A DNA stretch of 64,000 bases from assembly GCA_014529385.2 (NCBI GenBank), contig CM043966.1:85406087-85470086 (forward strand). The letters are read 5' to 3'. Below are positions 11,967 to 22,073 of this stretch, piece by piece. Each line of letters starts with the position of its first letter. Position 1 is the stretch's first letter. The notes beneath the pieces were generated by a model. The model saw only the letters and a program-made list of their open reading frames with translations. It was not told the DNA's origin and made no database searches. The position numbers and the translations under genes were made by a program. This DNA is from Adiantum capillus-veneris (lineage: Eukaryota > Streptophyta > Polypodiopsida > Polypodiales > Pteridaceae).

Positions 11967-12158
11967 TGAAGGAGTACGCGTGGAAGTGCGACGCGAGAGA
12001 GAGTGCGAGAAGAAGAGCACGATGATATGGTGAACTCACTCTACTGTAATATGTAGAGCATAGTGAGTTCTTATTAGGTTTTTACAAAAGAATATGTGTA
12101 CATACGTGGCGGCCCGCCCACTTACGTGGGCGACCACATTGGGCTTTATACCCCAACA
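11967..12158 (-). repeat. Copia A 5' LTR
   Basis: On the minus strand it reads TGTTGGGGTATAAAG...CTCCTTCA, with the TG...CA ends of an LTR. The GGGTATAAAG near its start could be the TATA box of the element's promoter. It is followed outward by the target duplication gggca. Confidence 0.93.
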
Positions 12159-12439
12159 GGGCACATGTACAACCTCACCCACATACGCTCTTGTGTTGCA
12201 AAGGATAGCCAAGGTGTACTACATCTTCATGGCAAGCCACACTAGCTTTCTGCGTAATTAGTTGCAAAGAAGTGTCGCTTACCTGCCACAAGGGTGATAT
12301 CACTAGCAAAAAAGACGTCAATGTAAGATATGGACGTGGCATATGGGAATCTGACATGTAACAAATTTTGGTTGCATGATTGTCAAGACCTAAAAGTGCA
12401 AGAATGTCTTCGATGGGTTCTAGAAGGAGTCTGGCTAAT
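12159..12439. other. Spacer, nothing recognised
   Basis: This is the host side of the A insertion. It joins 6449 if A is removed. Short open frames here show no motif and no repeats. Confidence 0.4.
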
Positions 12440-13150
12440 GGCTAATACTATTAGGAAGAGGATGGGGTCTAGGAGTGCCTCTTTATTTTCCATGACATTT
12501 TGGAGGTGATTAACATTTTGACAAAGAGATGCACACCATGTGTGCAAGAATGGTGGGCATGTAAGACATGTAGAGTGGTCAAAGTATGCACTTTCTCCCC
12601 CAGAAAAGGGGGTGGACAACTTTATGATATTCAATCTTCCATAACACTTACATATGATCTTGGACTTGAGTGGAGATTATAGATCTCTAATCTACGAGTC
12701 GAGATATTTTTGTAGATATGTTACATGATATGGTTTTGCCTGCTAGGTTTAAATTTTATTTTTGGGGGAAATTTTGAATTCAAATGAGGTAGCCATTTTG
12801 CCTATTTATTTGAATTTAATTTTTCCCTTCGAAATAAAATTTTAAATCTAGAAGCAAAACCATATCATGTAGCATATCTACAAAAAGAGCTCGAGTAGAT
12901 GACAAATCTATAATCTCCACTCAAATCAGAGATCATATGTAGGAGTTATGGAAGGCCAAAAATCATAAAGTTGTCCACCCCCTTTTGTGGGGAGAAAAGT
13001 GCATCCTTTGACCACTCTTACACCTCTCTTACACACCCACCACTGTTTCACACATGGCATGCATTTATTTGTCAAAATGTTATCACCTCCATAACTCATG
13101 GCAAATATAGGGGCCCTCATAGGGCCCATCCTATTCTTAATGTGGTGAAA
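12440..13150. repeat. Long foldback (imperfect inverted repeat)
   Basis: Left arm 12440-12785 and right arm 12808-13150 are inverted copies separated by a 22-base loop. Matching blocks from outside in include ggaagaggatgggg / revcomp near 13130, ggaggtgat-aacattttgacaaa / revcomp at 13067-13090, the agaaaagggggtggacaac block at about 12601 against 12971, and gatatggttttgcct against 12848-12870. Arms differ by scattered substitutions and small indels. A transcript would fold into one hairpin of about 340 base pairs. It has no transposase. It could be a foldback/MITE-type element or an inverted gene duplication of the kind that feeds siRNA or young miRNA loci. Confidence 0.85.
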
Positions 13151-13650
13151 TATAAAGCTCTTTTTCAACGCAATGCTTTCTGTCTCAATCACTGTGCTAA
13201 TTCTTTGAGTCTTTATAATCCTCTGGCTCCGCCTTGGTGGAATGAAGCTTCTAACATGTTAAGGCGGAACTATTCCAATTATCAACCCTTTGCTACCTTG
13301 CGGTCGTATGTCAACTCTAACCCACCTCCCCCTTTACCTTCGCATCCTGATTCTTTTAACAAGGAGTAGTTTCTTTGTATATGGGATCAGGTCCTCCATG
13401 CATACCAAATTTTAGGTCACGGAACCTTAATCAACGTATGAATTGGTAGGAGCGCTGATTGGAAATGATGTGTAGCATTATGTCCATGTAAATTTATAAA
13501 GCTAGACATGCTTTGCATTCCATGTAAGTGTATCTAATGATGATGATGATGATGTATTCCGATGAGAATGATACAATTATGTTCGGTCTCTTGTACCTTA
13601 TATGTGTGTAATGGCATCGGCTTAAATGCTTTCTGTATTCATTGTTATAC
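13151..13650. other. Spacer with a proline-rich open frame, no gene recognised
   Basis: A plus frame that begins inside the foldback continues to 13369 with a proline- and asparagine-rich end. It matches no family I know and is probably chance. A short (GAT)n run lies at 13533-13552. No 5' LTR for the gypsy remnant that follows is visible. Confidence 0.4.
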
Positions 13651-13659
13651 ACTGATAAC

Positions 13660-14260
13660 ACCAAGGTAAAGAGAAAGCAGTGCACATAATGCAATTGCTT
13701 TCCCTAGAATCCTCTTCTCATTTTTTTGGTGTGGAAGTAACACATACCAGAGTGATGCATGAGTGTTGTATTGCAATCTCCATGTGGCAACCGACCTTTG
13801 CTCCACACGAGCTAGTGCCACGTGCATGGGTTTATCCAAGGTCACAAGGTGAGAATCTTGGTAGATGATGGTAATTCGCAAAATTTCATTAGCTATAAGT
13901 TATGGAAATGGCTCAATTTGCCCTAGACCCCTAGTTCTGATTGCTACAAGGTAGCTATGATTAATGACAATCATGATGTCAAGGTGTGGAATACACAAGT
14001 AAAAGGTGTACCATTGGAGATTCTAGAGTATCATAATTCCTTGAATTTCCAAGTCATGAATATGGATCAAGCAGATTGTGGTTCTAAGTCGGGAGTGGTT
14101 ATACCAATTAGGGTCCTCATTAAAGTGTAGCTATGAGCATTATAGATTGATGTTTAATTCAATGGTGTGCACGTTCTGCTATTGGAGAGAAAGGATGTTT
14201 CTCCCTCACCATTTACTTGTAGAGCTGAGCTTATGAAGCTCTCTCTCAAGATGAAATAAA
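13660..14260 (+). pseudogene. Gypsy gag end and protease (broken)
   Basis: The sequence parallels 28230-28800 in element C, including the stretch coding for EVTHTxVxHECC and SMWQ. The protease block is ILVDDGNSQNFI where C has ILVDDGATHNFI. The active-site D-[ST]-G is D-D-G in both. The rest, up to the 'LLGERDV' like segment near 14190, is broken by frameshifts. No activity is expected. Confidence 0.75.
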
Positions 14261-14429
14261 AGAACTCTTTTTGTGTTACTCGTTGTGTTAGTTTTTGTCA
14301 AAAGTTGATAATGGTTTAACAAATGACGATTCCTTATCACCGCATTCTTCTCTCTCTTCTCTTCCACCTCTGGCTACTTCTCTATTACTAGAACAAGCAT
14401 ATGTTGCTATTAAATTAAAAGAACTATGA

Positions 14430-15720
14430 ATGGAATATAAGGATGTGTTCCCATATGATTTACCACCAAGGTTATCAATGACACATTCTCTGCAACACGA
14501 CATAGACGTGGTTGCAGGTAGTAAGACGGTTAGTAAACCACCCTACAGAATGAATCAATCTGAGGCTATTGAGGTGGGGCGTCATCTTACTGACTACCTC
14601 AATAGATAGTTCATAACCTCATTCTTCACCAAGGGCCTCTCCCATTTTTTGGTTAAGAAAAAGGACGATAGTATATGCATGTGCGTAGATTATCTTGGCC
14701 TAAACATGGTTACTCAATAAGAACAAGTATTTTTTGCCAAAAGTGGATGAGTTATTAGATAAACTCACCCATTCTCTTATCTTTACAAAGATAGATTTGC
14801 GGTCAGGGTATCATCAAGTATGCATTAGGCTTGTTGATATACCCAAAACTACTTTCCAAACAAGATTTGGACACTATGAGTTTTGGTTATGCCCTTGGGG
14901 TTGACCAATGCTCGAGCTACTTTCATGACGCTTATTGACAGTGTCTTAAAGTCATATCTTGGCAAGTTTGTTATCATTTTCCTTGATGACATCCTAGTGT
15001 AAAGTGCCTTTGAGAAAGAGCACTTAGCAGGTGTTTGAATTACTACGGTAAAACAAATTATATACCAAGGAATCCAAGTGTGATTTTCTCAAAGATGAGA
15101 TTCACTATTTGGCGCATGTATTTTTGGATGTCAATCTTCATATGGATAAATCCAAAGTGGATGCCATTCATTGATTTCCTTCTTCCAAAATGTGAAAGAG
15201 CTTCACGTTTTCTTGGGATTTGCAAATTTTTTCCCACGGTTTGTTAAAAACTATGCTCGTATTGTTGTTTTTATGATGGACCAATTGAAAGACAAGGGAA
15301 AAACCTTTCAATGGGGTAAACCTCAACATCAAAGTTTTGATAATCTTAAGGTTGCATTATCTATAGCTATTATTTTAGCTATTGTAGACCCTATGAAACC
15401 ATTTGTGCTAGAAACGTATGCTAGTTATCGTGCTATTGAAGCAATCCTTCTGTAAGAGGAAGGCCAATTGCAATTGAAAGCAAAAAACTTGATTTTGCAC
15501 AACAAAACTTCTCTGCTTATGAAAGAAAACTCAATGTGATAGTGTCTATTTGAAAATGTGGCAACATTATATGTTTGGGACTCAATTTGAGATTGTGTTA
15601 GACCACCTGAAAGAATAAAATGGATTATACAACAAATCGATTTGAAGGGTCGAAAGGCCAAGTGGGATGAGATTATTCAAGAGTATGATGCAAAGCTTTG
15701 TTATTGTTGTAAACGAAAAT
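14430..15720 (+). pseudogene. Gypsy reverse transcriptase and RNase H (broken)
   Basis: Readable blocks are [11 protein letters not shown], then [39 protein letters not shown] (the catalytic F-L-D-D), FLGFANFFPRFVKNYARI, then the RNase H opening LAIVDPMKPFVLETYASYRAIEA. In the last block the catalytic Asp of TDASD is Tyr. The frame changes several times and ends at 15720. It matches C at 29040-30300. Confidence 0.8.
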
Positions 15721-16330
15721 AGAAAAGTTATTTGTTGACAATTTGTATAGACTAAATTTCTAGAGGGATGTGTTTAAATGATTGGGCACACAACTCAACA
15801 TCAAACTATAGATCATCCAAAAAGAGATGGTCAAATTGAACATGTTAATCATGTGCTAGAGGATATGCTAAGAGCGTACATTAGAAAAAAAAAATGTGAT
15901 TGGGAATATTATCTCCCTATTCTAGAGCTTGCTTATAATAATGCGAAGCATGTGATGACTAGTTTTAGTCCTTTCATGATATTGTATGGTTTTCAACCTA
16001 GATCACTAGTCACGATGGGATTTGCAACTGAGAAACTTCAATAGGTTAAGGAGTTTCTCCAAGATCATATGGAAATGCTGCAACTTGCTCGTCAAAATGT
16101 TTGATAAACACATGATAGATACAAAAAGTACGATGATACAAAATGTCAACAAGTAACCTTCATTGAAGGGAAGATGTATTTTAATGTGTGCCAAGACATT
16201 TAGAAAGTCTTAAAATTGGGCCAACACCTAAATTATCTTCGAGATATTGTAGGCCTATTAAAATACTCAAGAAAGTTGGAGATATGGCTTATAAACTCTC
16301 ATTACCCGCACACTCTCGTATTCATTCGTT
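15721..16330 (+). pseudogene. Gypsy integrase C-terminal half (broken)
   Basis: The frame 15778-16044 gives TTQHQTIDHPKRDGQIEHVNHVLEDML, WEYYLPILELAYNNAKH and FSPFMILYGFQPRS. This is the end of the integrase core, with the catalytic Glu in GQIEHVN, and the region after it. The N-terminal zinc region and first two Asp residues are deleted: 15720 joins directly to a point matching C near 31070. The loss removes roughly 0.7 kb compared with C. Confidence 0.8.
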
Positions 16331-16430
16331 TTTCATGTAAGTCATTTACATAAGCGCTTGCATACGGACGACTATGTCATTGACCAACAAATTTTGGTTG
16401 ATTTCATTGAGCCTACAACCCAACTGCAAT

Positions 16431-16616
16431 TGTCATCATCTACATCATCAAGCATTAGTCAAGTGAAAAGATCGATCTAAAGAAGATGCCACTTGGGAAA
16501 ACATTAGTGTTTTAGACTATCATGACTTACATGCTCATTATCATCTATGTCATCAAGCATTAGTCAAGTGGAAAGATCAATCTGAAGAAGATGCCACTCA
16601 GGAAAACATTAGTGTT
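16431..16616. repeat. 105-base tandem duplication in the gypsy tail
   Basis: Two copies of a unit with catcaagcattagtcaagtg (first at about 16446, second at about 16551) and gatgccact.gggaaaacat lie 105 bases apart. The unit codes for the chromodomain-like end (QALVKWKDQSEEDAT). Element C has it once, at about 31640-31710. Confidence 0.85.
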
Positions 16617-16679
16617 CTTAAGAAGAAAATTCCCACTTTTGTTTTCGAGGACAAAAACACTTCTCCAAGGGGGGAGTAA

Positions 16680-16776
16680 TGTAAGGTCAAGGTTCAAGTC
16701 TGAAACCGAACTCGAGGGTTGTCTTAAAGAGGTATGAGGTTGGGAGGAAAGGAGGTTTTTAGAGCAAGGCCTTACA
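16680..16776 (+). repeat. Possible 3' LTR of the gypsy remnant
   Basis: It follows a purine tract (aaggggggagtaa) placed exactly as in element C. It begins TGTAAGGTC and the nearest fitting end is CCTTACA at 16776, giving about 97 bases with short inverted ends. No partner LTR is in the window, so the right border is a guess. Confidence 0.45.
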
Positions 16777-17382
16777 AAAATTCCATTTGTGTGTCCATTT
16801 GGACAAATTCCATGTCCTCAGAGGCTAGTAGTCCAAGCACAAGATTGATGTACTCATCTTGACTATTGGAGAAAAAATCTCATCAAAATCTATGCCTTTC
16901 TTCTGCTTGAATCATTAGCAACCAATCTAGCCTTATACTTAGACTTGGGATTGTCTGCAATGTACTTCTTCTTGTACACCCATTTACAAGGCAAGGCTTG
17001 TTTTCCTCTGCCAATTATGTAAGTTCTTGTCTCATTTTTCAAAATCAGATAGTGTTCATCTATGAATGCTAGGAAATATCGTGTCCCCCAGAGACTTATG
17101 TGTCATAGGCCCACATAGATCACTATGTACCAAGGCCAGAGGGTTCTCTAACTCTTCAGTCGTAAGCCAAGAAGTGTTAAGAGTTGAATTTGATGTTGAA
17201 AACTCCGTTGAAAACCACCTTTTTCTATGTTGCTCAAATGGAGATTTTCAGGGCATAAATGGCTTCAAAAGGGCAGTAAAACCTCAAGCACCCATTGGGC
17301 ATACTCTTGGTACGATGAGGAAGTTATATCAATAATCAAAACCAAAATTTAGTCTGATTCTGCACATGCAATGCACATGATG

Positions 17383-17489
<107 letters not shown>

Positions 17490-17507
17490 ATGAGCCCTTT
17501 TCTCTGA

Positions 17508-17519
17508 GCTCTGATATCA
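17508..17519 (-). promoter_or_regulatory. Copia D primer-binding site (one mismatch)
   Basis: The minus strand reads TGATATCAGAGC, one base off the initiator-Met-tRNA complement used by A and B. It lies two bases inside the LTR. Confidence 0.7.
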
Positions 17520-17521
17520 CA

Positions 17522-17713
17522 TGTCAGTGCATAGAGTGACTGCAAGAAAGATAAGACACACACAACAAGTGGTGGAGCACAGGATGAGAAGAATACTCAA
17601 GAGAAGAATACTCATCCACTCCTTATTGTTCTATCAAGTCAGTAAGTGAATTATGTTAGTGTTGGGCTAGTGGGTGTCCGGCAAAGTTGGCCTAAAACCC
17701 CAACACTTTGCAG
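17522..17713 (-). repeat. Copia D 5' LTR
   Basis: On the minus strand it starts TGTTGGGGTTTTAGG and ends CTGACA next to the PBS. Length is about 192 bases. The first eight bases equal those of the A/B LTRs, but the rest differs. No second copy is in the window. Stretch 17714-17807 between D and B shows nothing clear. Confidence 0.65.
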
Positions 17714-17807
17714 TTGCAAGATGTTGTTAGCGGGTCACCGCGGCGGGCGTTTGTAGCATAGTTATCTGGCACTAACGTAATATGTCAATACTTAGGCAAG
17801 TGACTCA

Positions 17808-17998
17808 TGAAGGAGTAAAAGCGAAAGTGTGACGTGAGAGAGAGTGCAAAAAGAAGAGCACGACGATATGGTGAACTTGCTCTATTGTAATGTGTAAACA
17901 TAGTGAGTTCTTATTAGGTTTTTACAAAAGAATATGTGTACATACCTGGCAGCCCGCCCACTTACCTGGGCGACCACATTGGGCTTTATACCCCAACA
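17808..17998 (-). repeat. Copia B 3' LTR
   Basis: Plus-strand ends are tgaaggagta and taccccaaca. Seven of the nine substitutions against the other LTR are transitions with A or T here and G or C in the partner, as expected if cytosine methylation has driven decay of this copy. Confidence 0.95.
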
Positions 17999-18012
17999 AC
18001 CTCCCACTTAAA
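17999..18012 (-). promoter_or_regulatory. Copia B polypurine tract
   Basis: The minus strand reads AAGTGGGAGGT directly before TGTTGGGG of the LTR. This is the primer site for plus-strand DNA. Confidence 0.85.
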
Positions 18013-18087
18013 GTCCAATGTGGTACTTTAAGTGTGAGAGAAGCTACTATACAAGCTAATATACAAGAGATGTAGAGAAGTGATGTA

Positions 18088-18903
18088 CTAACCTACACCT
18101 AACTGCTTGCAAAAATGCGCAAAGCTCTCTGAGGGAAGTCCTTTTGTAAGTAGATCAGCATTATTTTATGTAGTGTGAACTTTGACAAGCTGAATTTGCT
18201 TATCCTCGAGCATTTCCCTGATGAAATGATACTTCACATCCACATGCTTTGTCTTTGAGTGATAAACTAGATTGCGAGGCAATTGTATAGCACTCTAACA
18301 ATCACAATATAACACAGGCATCTCTTCTTTGATTCCAAAATCTGTTACTAGTCGATTAAGCCAAATTGATTCTTTGCATGCCTCTAATGCTGCAACATAT
18401 TCAGCCTCTGTAGTAGATTGAGTAACACAATCTTGTAATCTAGAACGCCATGATACTGCTCCACCAGCCAATGTAAAGATATACCCCGACGTAGACCTTC
18501 GCTTGTCTAAGTCACCTGCATAATCTGAGTCTATAAAACCCTTTACACTTAGCTCCTGACTCCCATAGCATATACGCATACTCTTTGTAGCTTTCAGGTA
18601 TCTCAATATTCCTTTCACTGCCTCCCAATGTTTCTTGCCTGGGTTTGACATGTATCGACTTACTACTCCCACTGCAAATGCAATGTCTGGGCGAGTAGCA
18701 ATCATTGCATACATCAAACTACCCACTGCAGACGCATATGGAATCTTATCCATTCCAGCCTGTTCTACCTCAAACACAGGACAATCTTGTTTGCTAAGTT
18801 TCACATATGGTGGCAATGGAACCCTCAATGCCTTTCCCTTCTCCATATTGAAACGTTGCAAAACCTTGTCAATATACTCTATTTGAGATAACCAAATCAA
18901 CAC
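18088..18903 (-). pseudogene. Copia B RT end and RNase H (two breaks)
   Basis: A 202-residue frame (18295-18903) continues Pol after the frameshift. It holds SQIEYIDKVLQRFNME, the PPYVKLSK linker, YASAVGSLMYAMIATRPDIAFAVG, then RNase H with DSDYAGDLDKRRSTSGYIF, AEYVAALEA and PVLYCD. The next codon but one is TAG where the family has a Gln codon (D-S-Q-S-A becomes D-C-stop). Beyond it the frame reads on through KTKHVDVKYHFIRE to the natural stop at 18088-18090. RNase H would remove the RNA strand during cDNA synthesis. Here it lacks its last part unless the stop is read through. Confidence 0.92.
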
Positions 18904-20795
18904 TTTGATCTGTCTCTCTCAATGCGCATACCAAGTATATGACTTGCCTCACCCATGTCTTTCATGTCAAACGATTTTGCCATCTTTGACTTCAAAGCTG
19001 AAATTTTTTCCAAGTGCTTGCCAGCAATCAACATGTCATCCACATACAAAATAAGGATCAGCCAACTGCCATCCTTAGCCTTCTTTGTATATAGACAGTG
19101 ATCCAACTCACTACGTTTGTAGCATTGAGAAAGCATAAACTTGTTGAACTTATGGTACCATGCCGTCGGTGATTGTTTTAAGCCATAAAGACTCTTTAAC
19201 AACTGGCATACCCAGTCTTCCTTGCCTTTTTCAACAAACCCTTCTGGCTGCTGCATGTAAATTTCCACATCTAAATCACCATGCAAGAACGCTGTCTTGA
19301 CATCCATTTGGTGCAACACCAAATCTAATATGGCAACCAATGCAAGAAAGCATCTCAATGTAGTCATCTTGACCACCGGAGAGAAGACTTCATCAAAGTC
19401 AATGCCTTGTTCTTGCTTAAAGCCCTTGGCAAGAAGCCTTGCTTTGTACTTTGGCTGACTATCACGAGCGGTGATCTTATACCTGTAAACCCATTTACAA
19501 GGTAGAGACTTTTTGCCATGTGGTAATTTAACTAGCTTCCATGTCTTGTTTTTATGCAGAGCTGTCATCTCTGACTGCATGGCCAATTGCCAATTCCTGG
19601 AGTCCTTCATTTGCACTGCTTCCTTGTAACATGAAGGCTCATTGCAATCAGTCAACATGACATAGTTCATAAATGGAACAAACCGATCAGGAGGTCGTGT
19701 GATACGTCTAGATTTATGCAAAATAGGTGGCTCAGGCTCAGGCTCAGCCACAACCTGTGGTTCCACTCTATCCTGTCCTTGCTCCTCTTGAGCCCTGACA
19801 TTTTGTCTTGCACGTGCAGGTCCATCTTCTTGGAAGACAACTCTTCTAATCTCCTCAACCCTCTCTGGTTTAGAATGATATTTGGCTTCATTAAAGTGAA
19901 CATCATTGCTGCGGATAACCTTTCTGGATTCGGGATCCCAAATTCTGTACCCCATCTCACCAGAATTACCATAGCCTAGAAAGATGCACTTTCTACTCTT
20001 TGGTTCAAGTTTGTTCCTAAATTCCTTTGGAACGTGAGTATATGCCTCACAGCCAAAGACTCTGAGATGCTTGTATGAGGGCACCTTGCCTGACCATACC
20101 ATCTCTGCCACTGAATCCTTCTGCATAACCTTGCTAGGAGATCTATTTATCATATGAACTGTTGTTGATACAGCTTCAGCCCAAAACCCATATCGCAGAT
20201 GTGCATTAGACAACATACTTCTGACCTTCTCTTGTATGGTCCTATTCATCCTCTCAGCAACACCATTTTGAGGAGGATTGTAAGGAGCAGTAAGTTCACG
20301 TTTTATACCTTTTGACTCACAAAAGTCCTGAAAGGACTTTGAAACATACTCTCCACCATTGTCAGTGCGTAAGCATTTAAGCTTCTTGCCACTCTGATTC
20401 TCCACAAGTGTCACAAACGTTTTGAAAACACTAAACGCTTCATCCTTGTGCTTGAGAAAGTAAACCCATACTTTCCTCGAGTAATCATCTATAAATGTCA
20501 TAAAGTAAGAAGCTCCCCCTAGAGATAGGCTAGGCATAGGTCCACACAAATCACTATGAACAAGTGCCAGATGTGTATCTCTTCTACTGCTTCTATGCTT
20601 ATGTGGCTGTTGTGTTTGCTTACCATACAGACAATGTTCACAAAATTCAAAATCATTAAATGAAAAGCCAGGCAAATAACCAAAACAAGATAAGATTTCC
20701 ATTCCCTTCTGGAACATATGTCCTAGCCGGCTATGCCACACAGAAACGTTCGGCTGCTCGGTTACATTGATTACATTTTTAGAGACATTTGATAC
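18897..20795 (-). CDS. Copia B integrase and reverse transcriptase
   Basis: A long open frame follows the TAG that ends gag-protease. Counting from Val/Met at 20741, the HHCC region is His3, His8, Cys34, Cys37. The integrase triad is Asp64 (HSDL), Asp127 (RTDNGGE) and Glu163 (VAER), with the normal 35-residue spacing between the last two. The family block FLGYGNSGEMGYRIWD follows. RT then shows YKARLLAKGFKQEQGIDFDEVF, MDVKTAFLHGDL and the catalytic LYVDDMLIAG. All key catalytic residues are present. The frame ends in a 1-base frameshift near 18900, just after HILGMRIERDRS. It is one frame with gag except for the TAG, so it was made as a single polyprotein. Integrase and RT make and insert the DNA copy. 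Confidence 0.92.
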   Translation of the reverse strand, partial: VSNVSKNVINVTEQPNVSVWHSRLGHMFQKGMEILSCFGYLPGFSFNDFEFCEHCLYGKQTQQPHKHRSSRRDTHLALVHSDLCGPMPSLSLGGASYFMTFIDDYSRKVWVYFLKHKDEAFSVFKTFVTLVENQSGKKLKCLRTDNGGEYVSKSFQDFCESKGIKRELTAPYNPPQNGVAERMNRTIQEKVRSMLSNAHLRYGFWAEAVSTTVHMINRSPSKVMQKDSVAEMVWSGKVPSYKHLRVFGCEAYTHVPKEFRNKLEPKSRKCIFLGYGNSGEMGYRIWDPESRKVIRSNDVHFNEAKYHSKPERVEEIRRVVFQEDGPARARQNVRAQEEQGQDRVEPQVVAEPEPEPPILHKSRRITRPPDRFVPFMNYVMLTDCNEPSCYKEAVQMKDSRNWQLAMQSEMTALHKNKTWKLVKLPHGKKSLPCKWVYRYKITARDSQPKYKARLLAKGFKQEQGIDFDEVFSPVVKMTTLRCFLALVAILDLVLHQMDVKTAFLHGDLDVEIYMQQPEGFVEKGKEDWVCQLLKSLYGLKQSPTAWYHKFNKFMLSQCYKRSELDHCLYTKKAKDGSWLILILYVDDMLIAGKHLEKISALKSKMAKSFDMKDMGEASHILGMRIERDRSKC

Positions 20796-22073
20796 CTAAA
20801 TCATGTAAAGTCCTCCAGACTTTACTCCATGTGCTACTGTCATAAAACCCTTGGATATCTTCCACATGTTCTGTCCAAAAGTGGTGACGTAGCCAGCATC
20901 ATCAACTAAACCTGTGCTGATCAAGCTCTTTGTAATTGCGAGAACATGTCTCACATTCTTCAGCGTGAAAGAAGATCCATTCTGAAACTTCAATTGAACA
21001 TCTCCAACACCTAAGATTTCACATGTCTGCCCATTGCCTAGCCGAACATGATCTTTAGTTGTCACATAAGAGGTAAACCACTCCTTGTTTGGAGACACAT
21101 GAAGTGATGCCCCTGAGTCTATAATCGAGTCACTCAGTGCATGCCCATCAAATGCTGTAAGAAGATCTGAGTCCATTGTATTCTTCAAGAAGTAGATGTC
21201 TCCTGACACTAGACTGTCATCCTCTGCAACAGTGTTTGTCACATTTATTTCTTGAATCTTCACTGAGGACTTATTCTTCTCACCATGGTCTTCAGCTTTC
21301 TCTTTGTCTTTTTCTGCTTTCCATTCTCTGCAGTCTCTTTTCATGTGACCCTTCTTGCCACAATGGTAGCATTCTATGTCACTCTTGCCTTTAGCACTGC
21401 GGGACTTGCTACGAGACTGATTCCTCTTTCCACCTTTGTACTTTTCTTTGGTCCTTCCCCTAACAACTAAGGTTGTTCCTTTGCCTTTGTCCATTGTCTT
21501 TCTGTTGGTTTTTTCAGTAAGCAGACTGCCTTCTACACCTGCTATGGTCAAACCATCTGGAGGTGCAGAATTACTCAAAGCTGTGCGAAAAGTGTCCCAA
21601 CATTCCGGCAATGTGATCAACAGGAACATATCTCTAATAGGTTCATCAAACTTGACACCTTGAGCTGACAACTGACTGAAGATGGTGTTGAATTCATTCA
21701 GATGATTGGACATAGGTGTCCCTTCTTTCATCTTCAAGTCAACAAGCTTCTTAAGGCAGTATACCTGTGAAGCTGCACTCTGCTTCTCATAAAGATCACT
21801 CAGCTTTGTCCATGCTTCATAAGCCGACATCTCGTCTGCTACATTGAAGTAAACGTTTTCTGCCAAAGTCAGTATAATGGTAGAAAGTGCCAATTCATCC
21901 ATTTCGCTCCATTCATCTTCGTCCATATCTTCTGGTTTTATCCCCTTGAGCTTTATGGGTTTTATCTGCTTCTTTTGTACCAACACGTGCCGAATCTGCT
22001 TCTTCCACAATGGGAAATTGGTTCCATCCAGCTTCTTGATATTGTAAAGAGCAGTGTCCTGTGATCCAGCCAT
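20796..22073 (-). CDS. Copia B Gag and protease
   Basis: A 425-residue frame starts at ATG 22073 (MAGSQDTALYN). Residues 1-190 are the copia Gag core (DUF4219/UBN2-like order, with KLDGTNFPLWK and the LPECWDTFRTAL block). A basic Ser/Arg-rich stretch lies near 205-230. A CCHC zinc knuckle follows with Cys235, Cys238, His243 and Cys248. The aspartic protease motif is I-I-D-S-G-A at 317-322. Gag would build the particle and bind the RNA, and the protease cuts the polyprotein. The frame ends in TAG at codon 426, where element A has TAT (Tyr), so a single base change made the stop. Without it, Gag runs straight into integrase. Confidence 0.94.
   Translation of the reverse strand: MAGSQDTALYNIKKLDGTNFPLWKKQIRHVLVQKKQIKPIKLKGIKPEDMDEDEWSEMDELALSTIILTLAENVYFNVADEMSAYEAWTKLSDLYEKQSAASQVYCLKKLVDLKMKEGTPMSNHLNEFNTIFSQLSAQGVKFDEPIRDMFLLITLPECWDTFRTALSNSAPPDGLTIAGVEGSLLTEKTNRKTMDKGKGTTLVVRGRTKEKYKGGKRNQSRSKSRSAKGKSDIECYHCGKKGHMKRDCREWKAEKDKEKAEDHGEKNKSSVKIQEINVTNTVAEDDSLVSGDIYFLKNTMDSDLLTAFDGHALSDSIIDSGASLHVSPNKEWFTSYVTTKDHVRLGNGQTCEILGVGDVQLKFQNGSSFTLKNVRHVLAITKSLISTGLVDDAGYVTTFGQNMWKISKGFMTVAHGVKSGGLYMI

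Larger units (their letters stand above)
6454..12158 (-). mobile_element. Copia retrotransposon A (complete, decayed)
   Basis: This is a full-length Ty1/copia element read on the minus strand. It has about 190-base LTRs at both ends, a PBS next to the right LTR, a polypurine tract next to the left LTR, and the order gag, protease, integrase, reverse transcriptase, RNase H between them. The five bases gggca occur directly outside both LTRs (6449-6453 and 12159-12163), giving a perfect target-site duplication. Element B at 17808-23315 is the same family and serves as a guide to its defects. Those defects include an early gag stop, a stop in the protease motif, a 195-base internal duplication and many RT frame breaks. 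It is older than B by its LTR differences. Confidence 0.95.
13651..16776 (+). mobile_element. Decayed chromovirus-like gypsy remnant, 5'-truncated
   Basis: The order and wording of this region follow element C (26152-31929) from about C position 28230 to its end: a protease neighbourhood, RT, RNase H, integrase, a tail resembling a chromodomain C terminus, a polypurine tract and an LTR-like end. It is riddled with stops and indels. The 5' LTR, PBS and gag are absent, so the copy is truncated on the left. It is a second, much older member of the C family or a close relative. Confidence 0.85.

Noticed and set aside
12971-13369. 132-codon frame starting in the foldback
   Set aside because: It is mirrored on the left arm by the inverted repeat, so the likeness of frames is structural.
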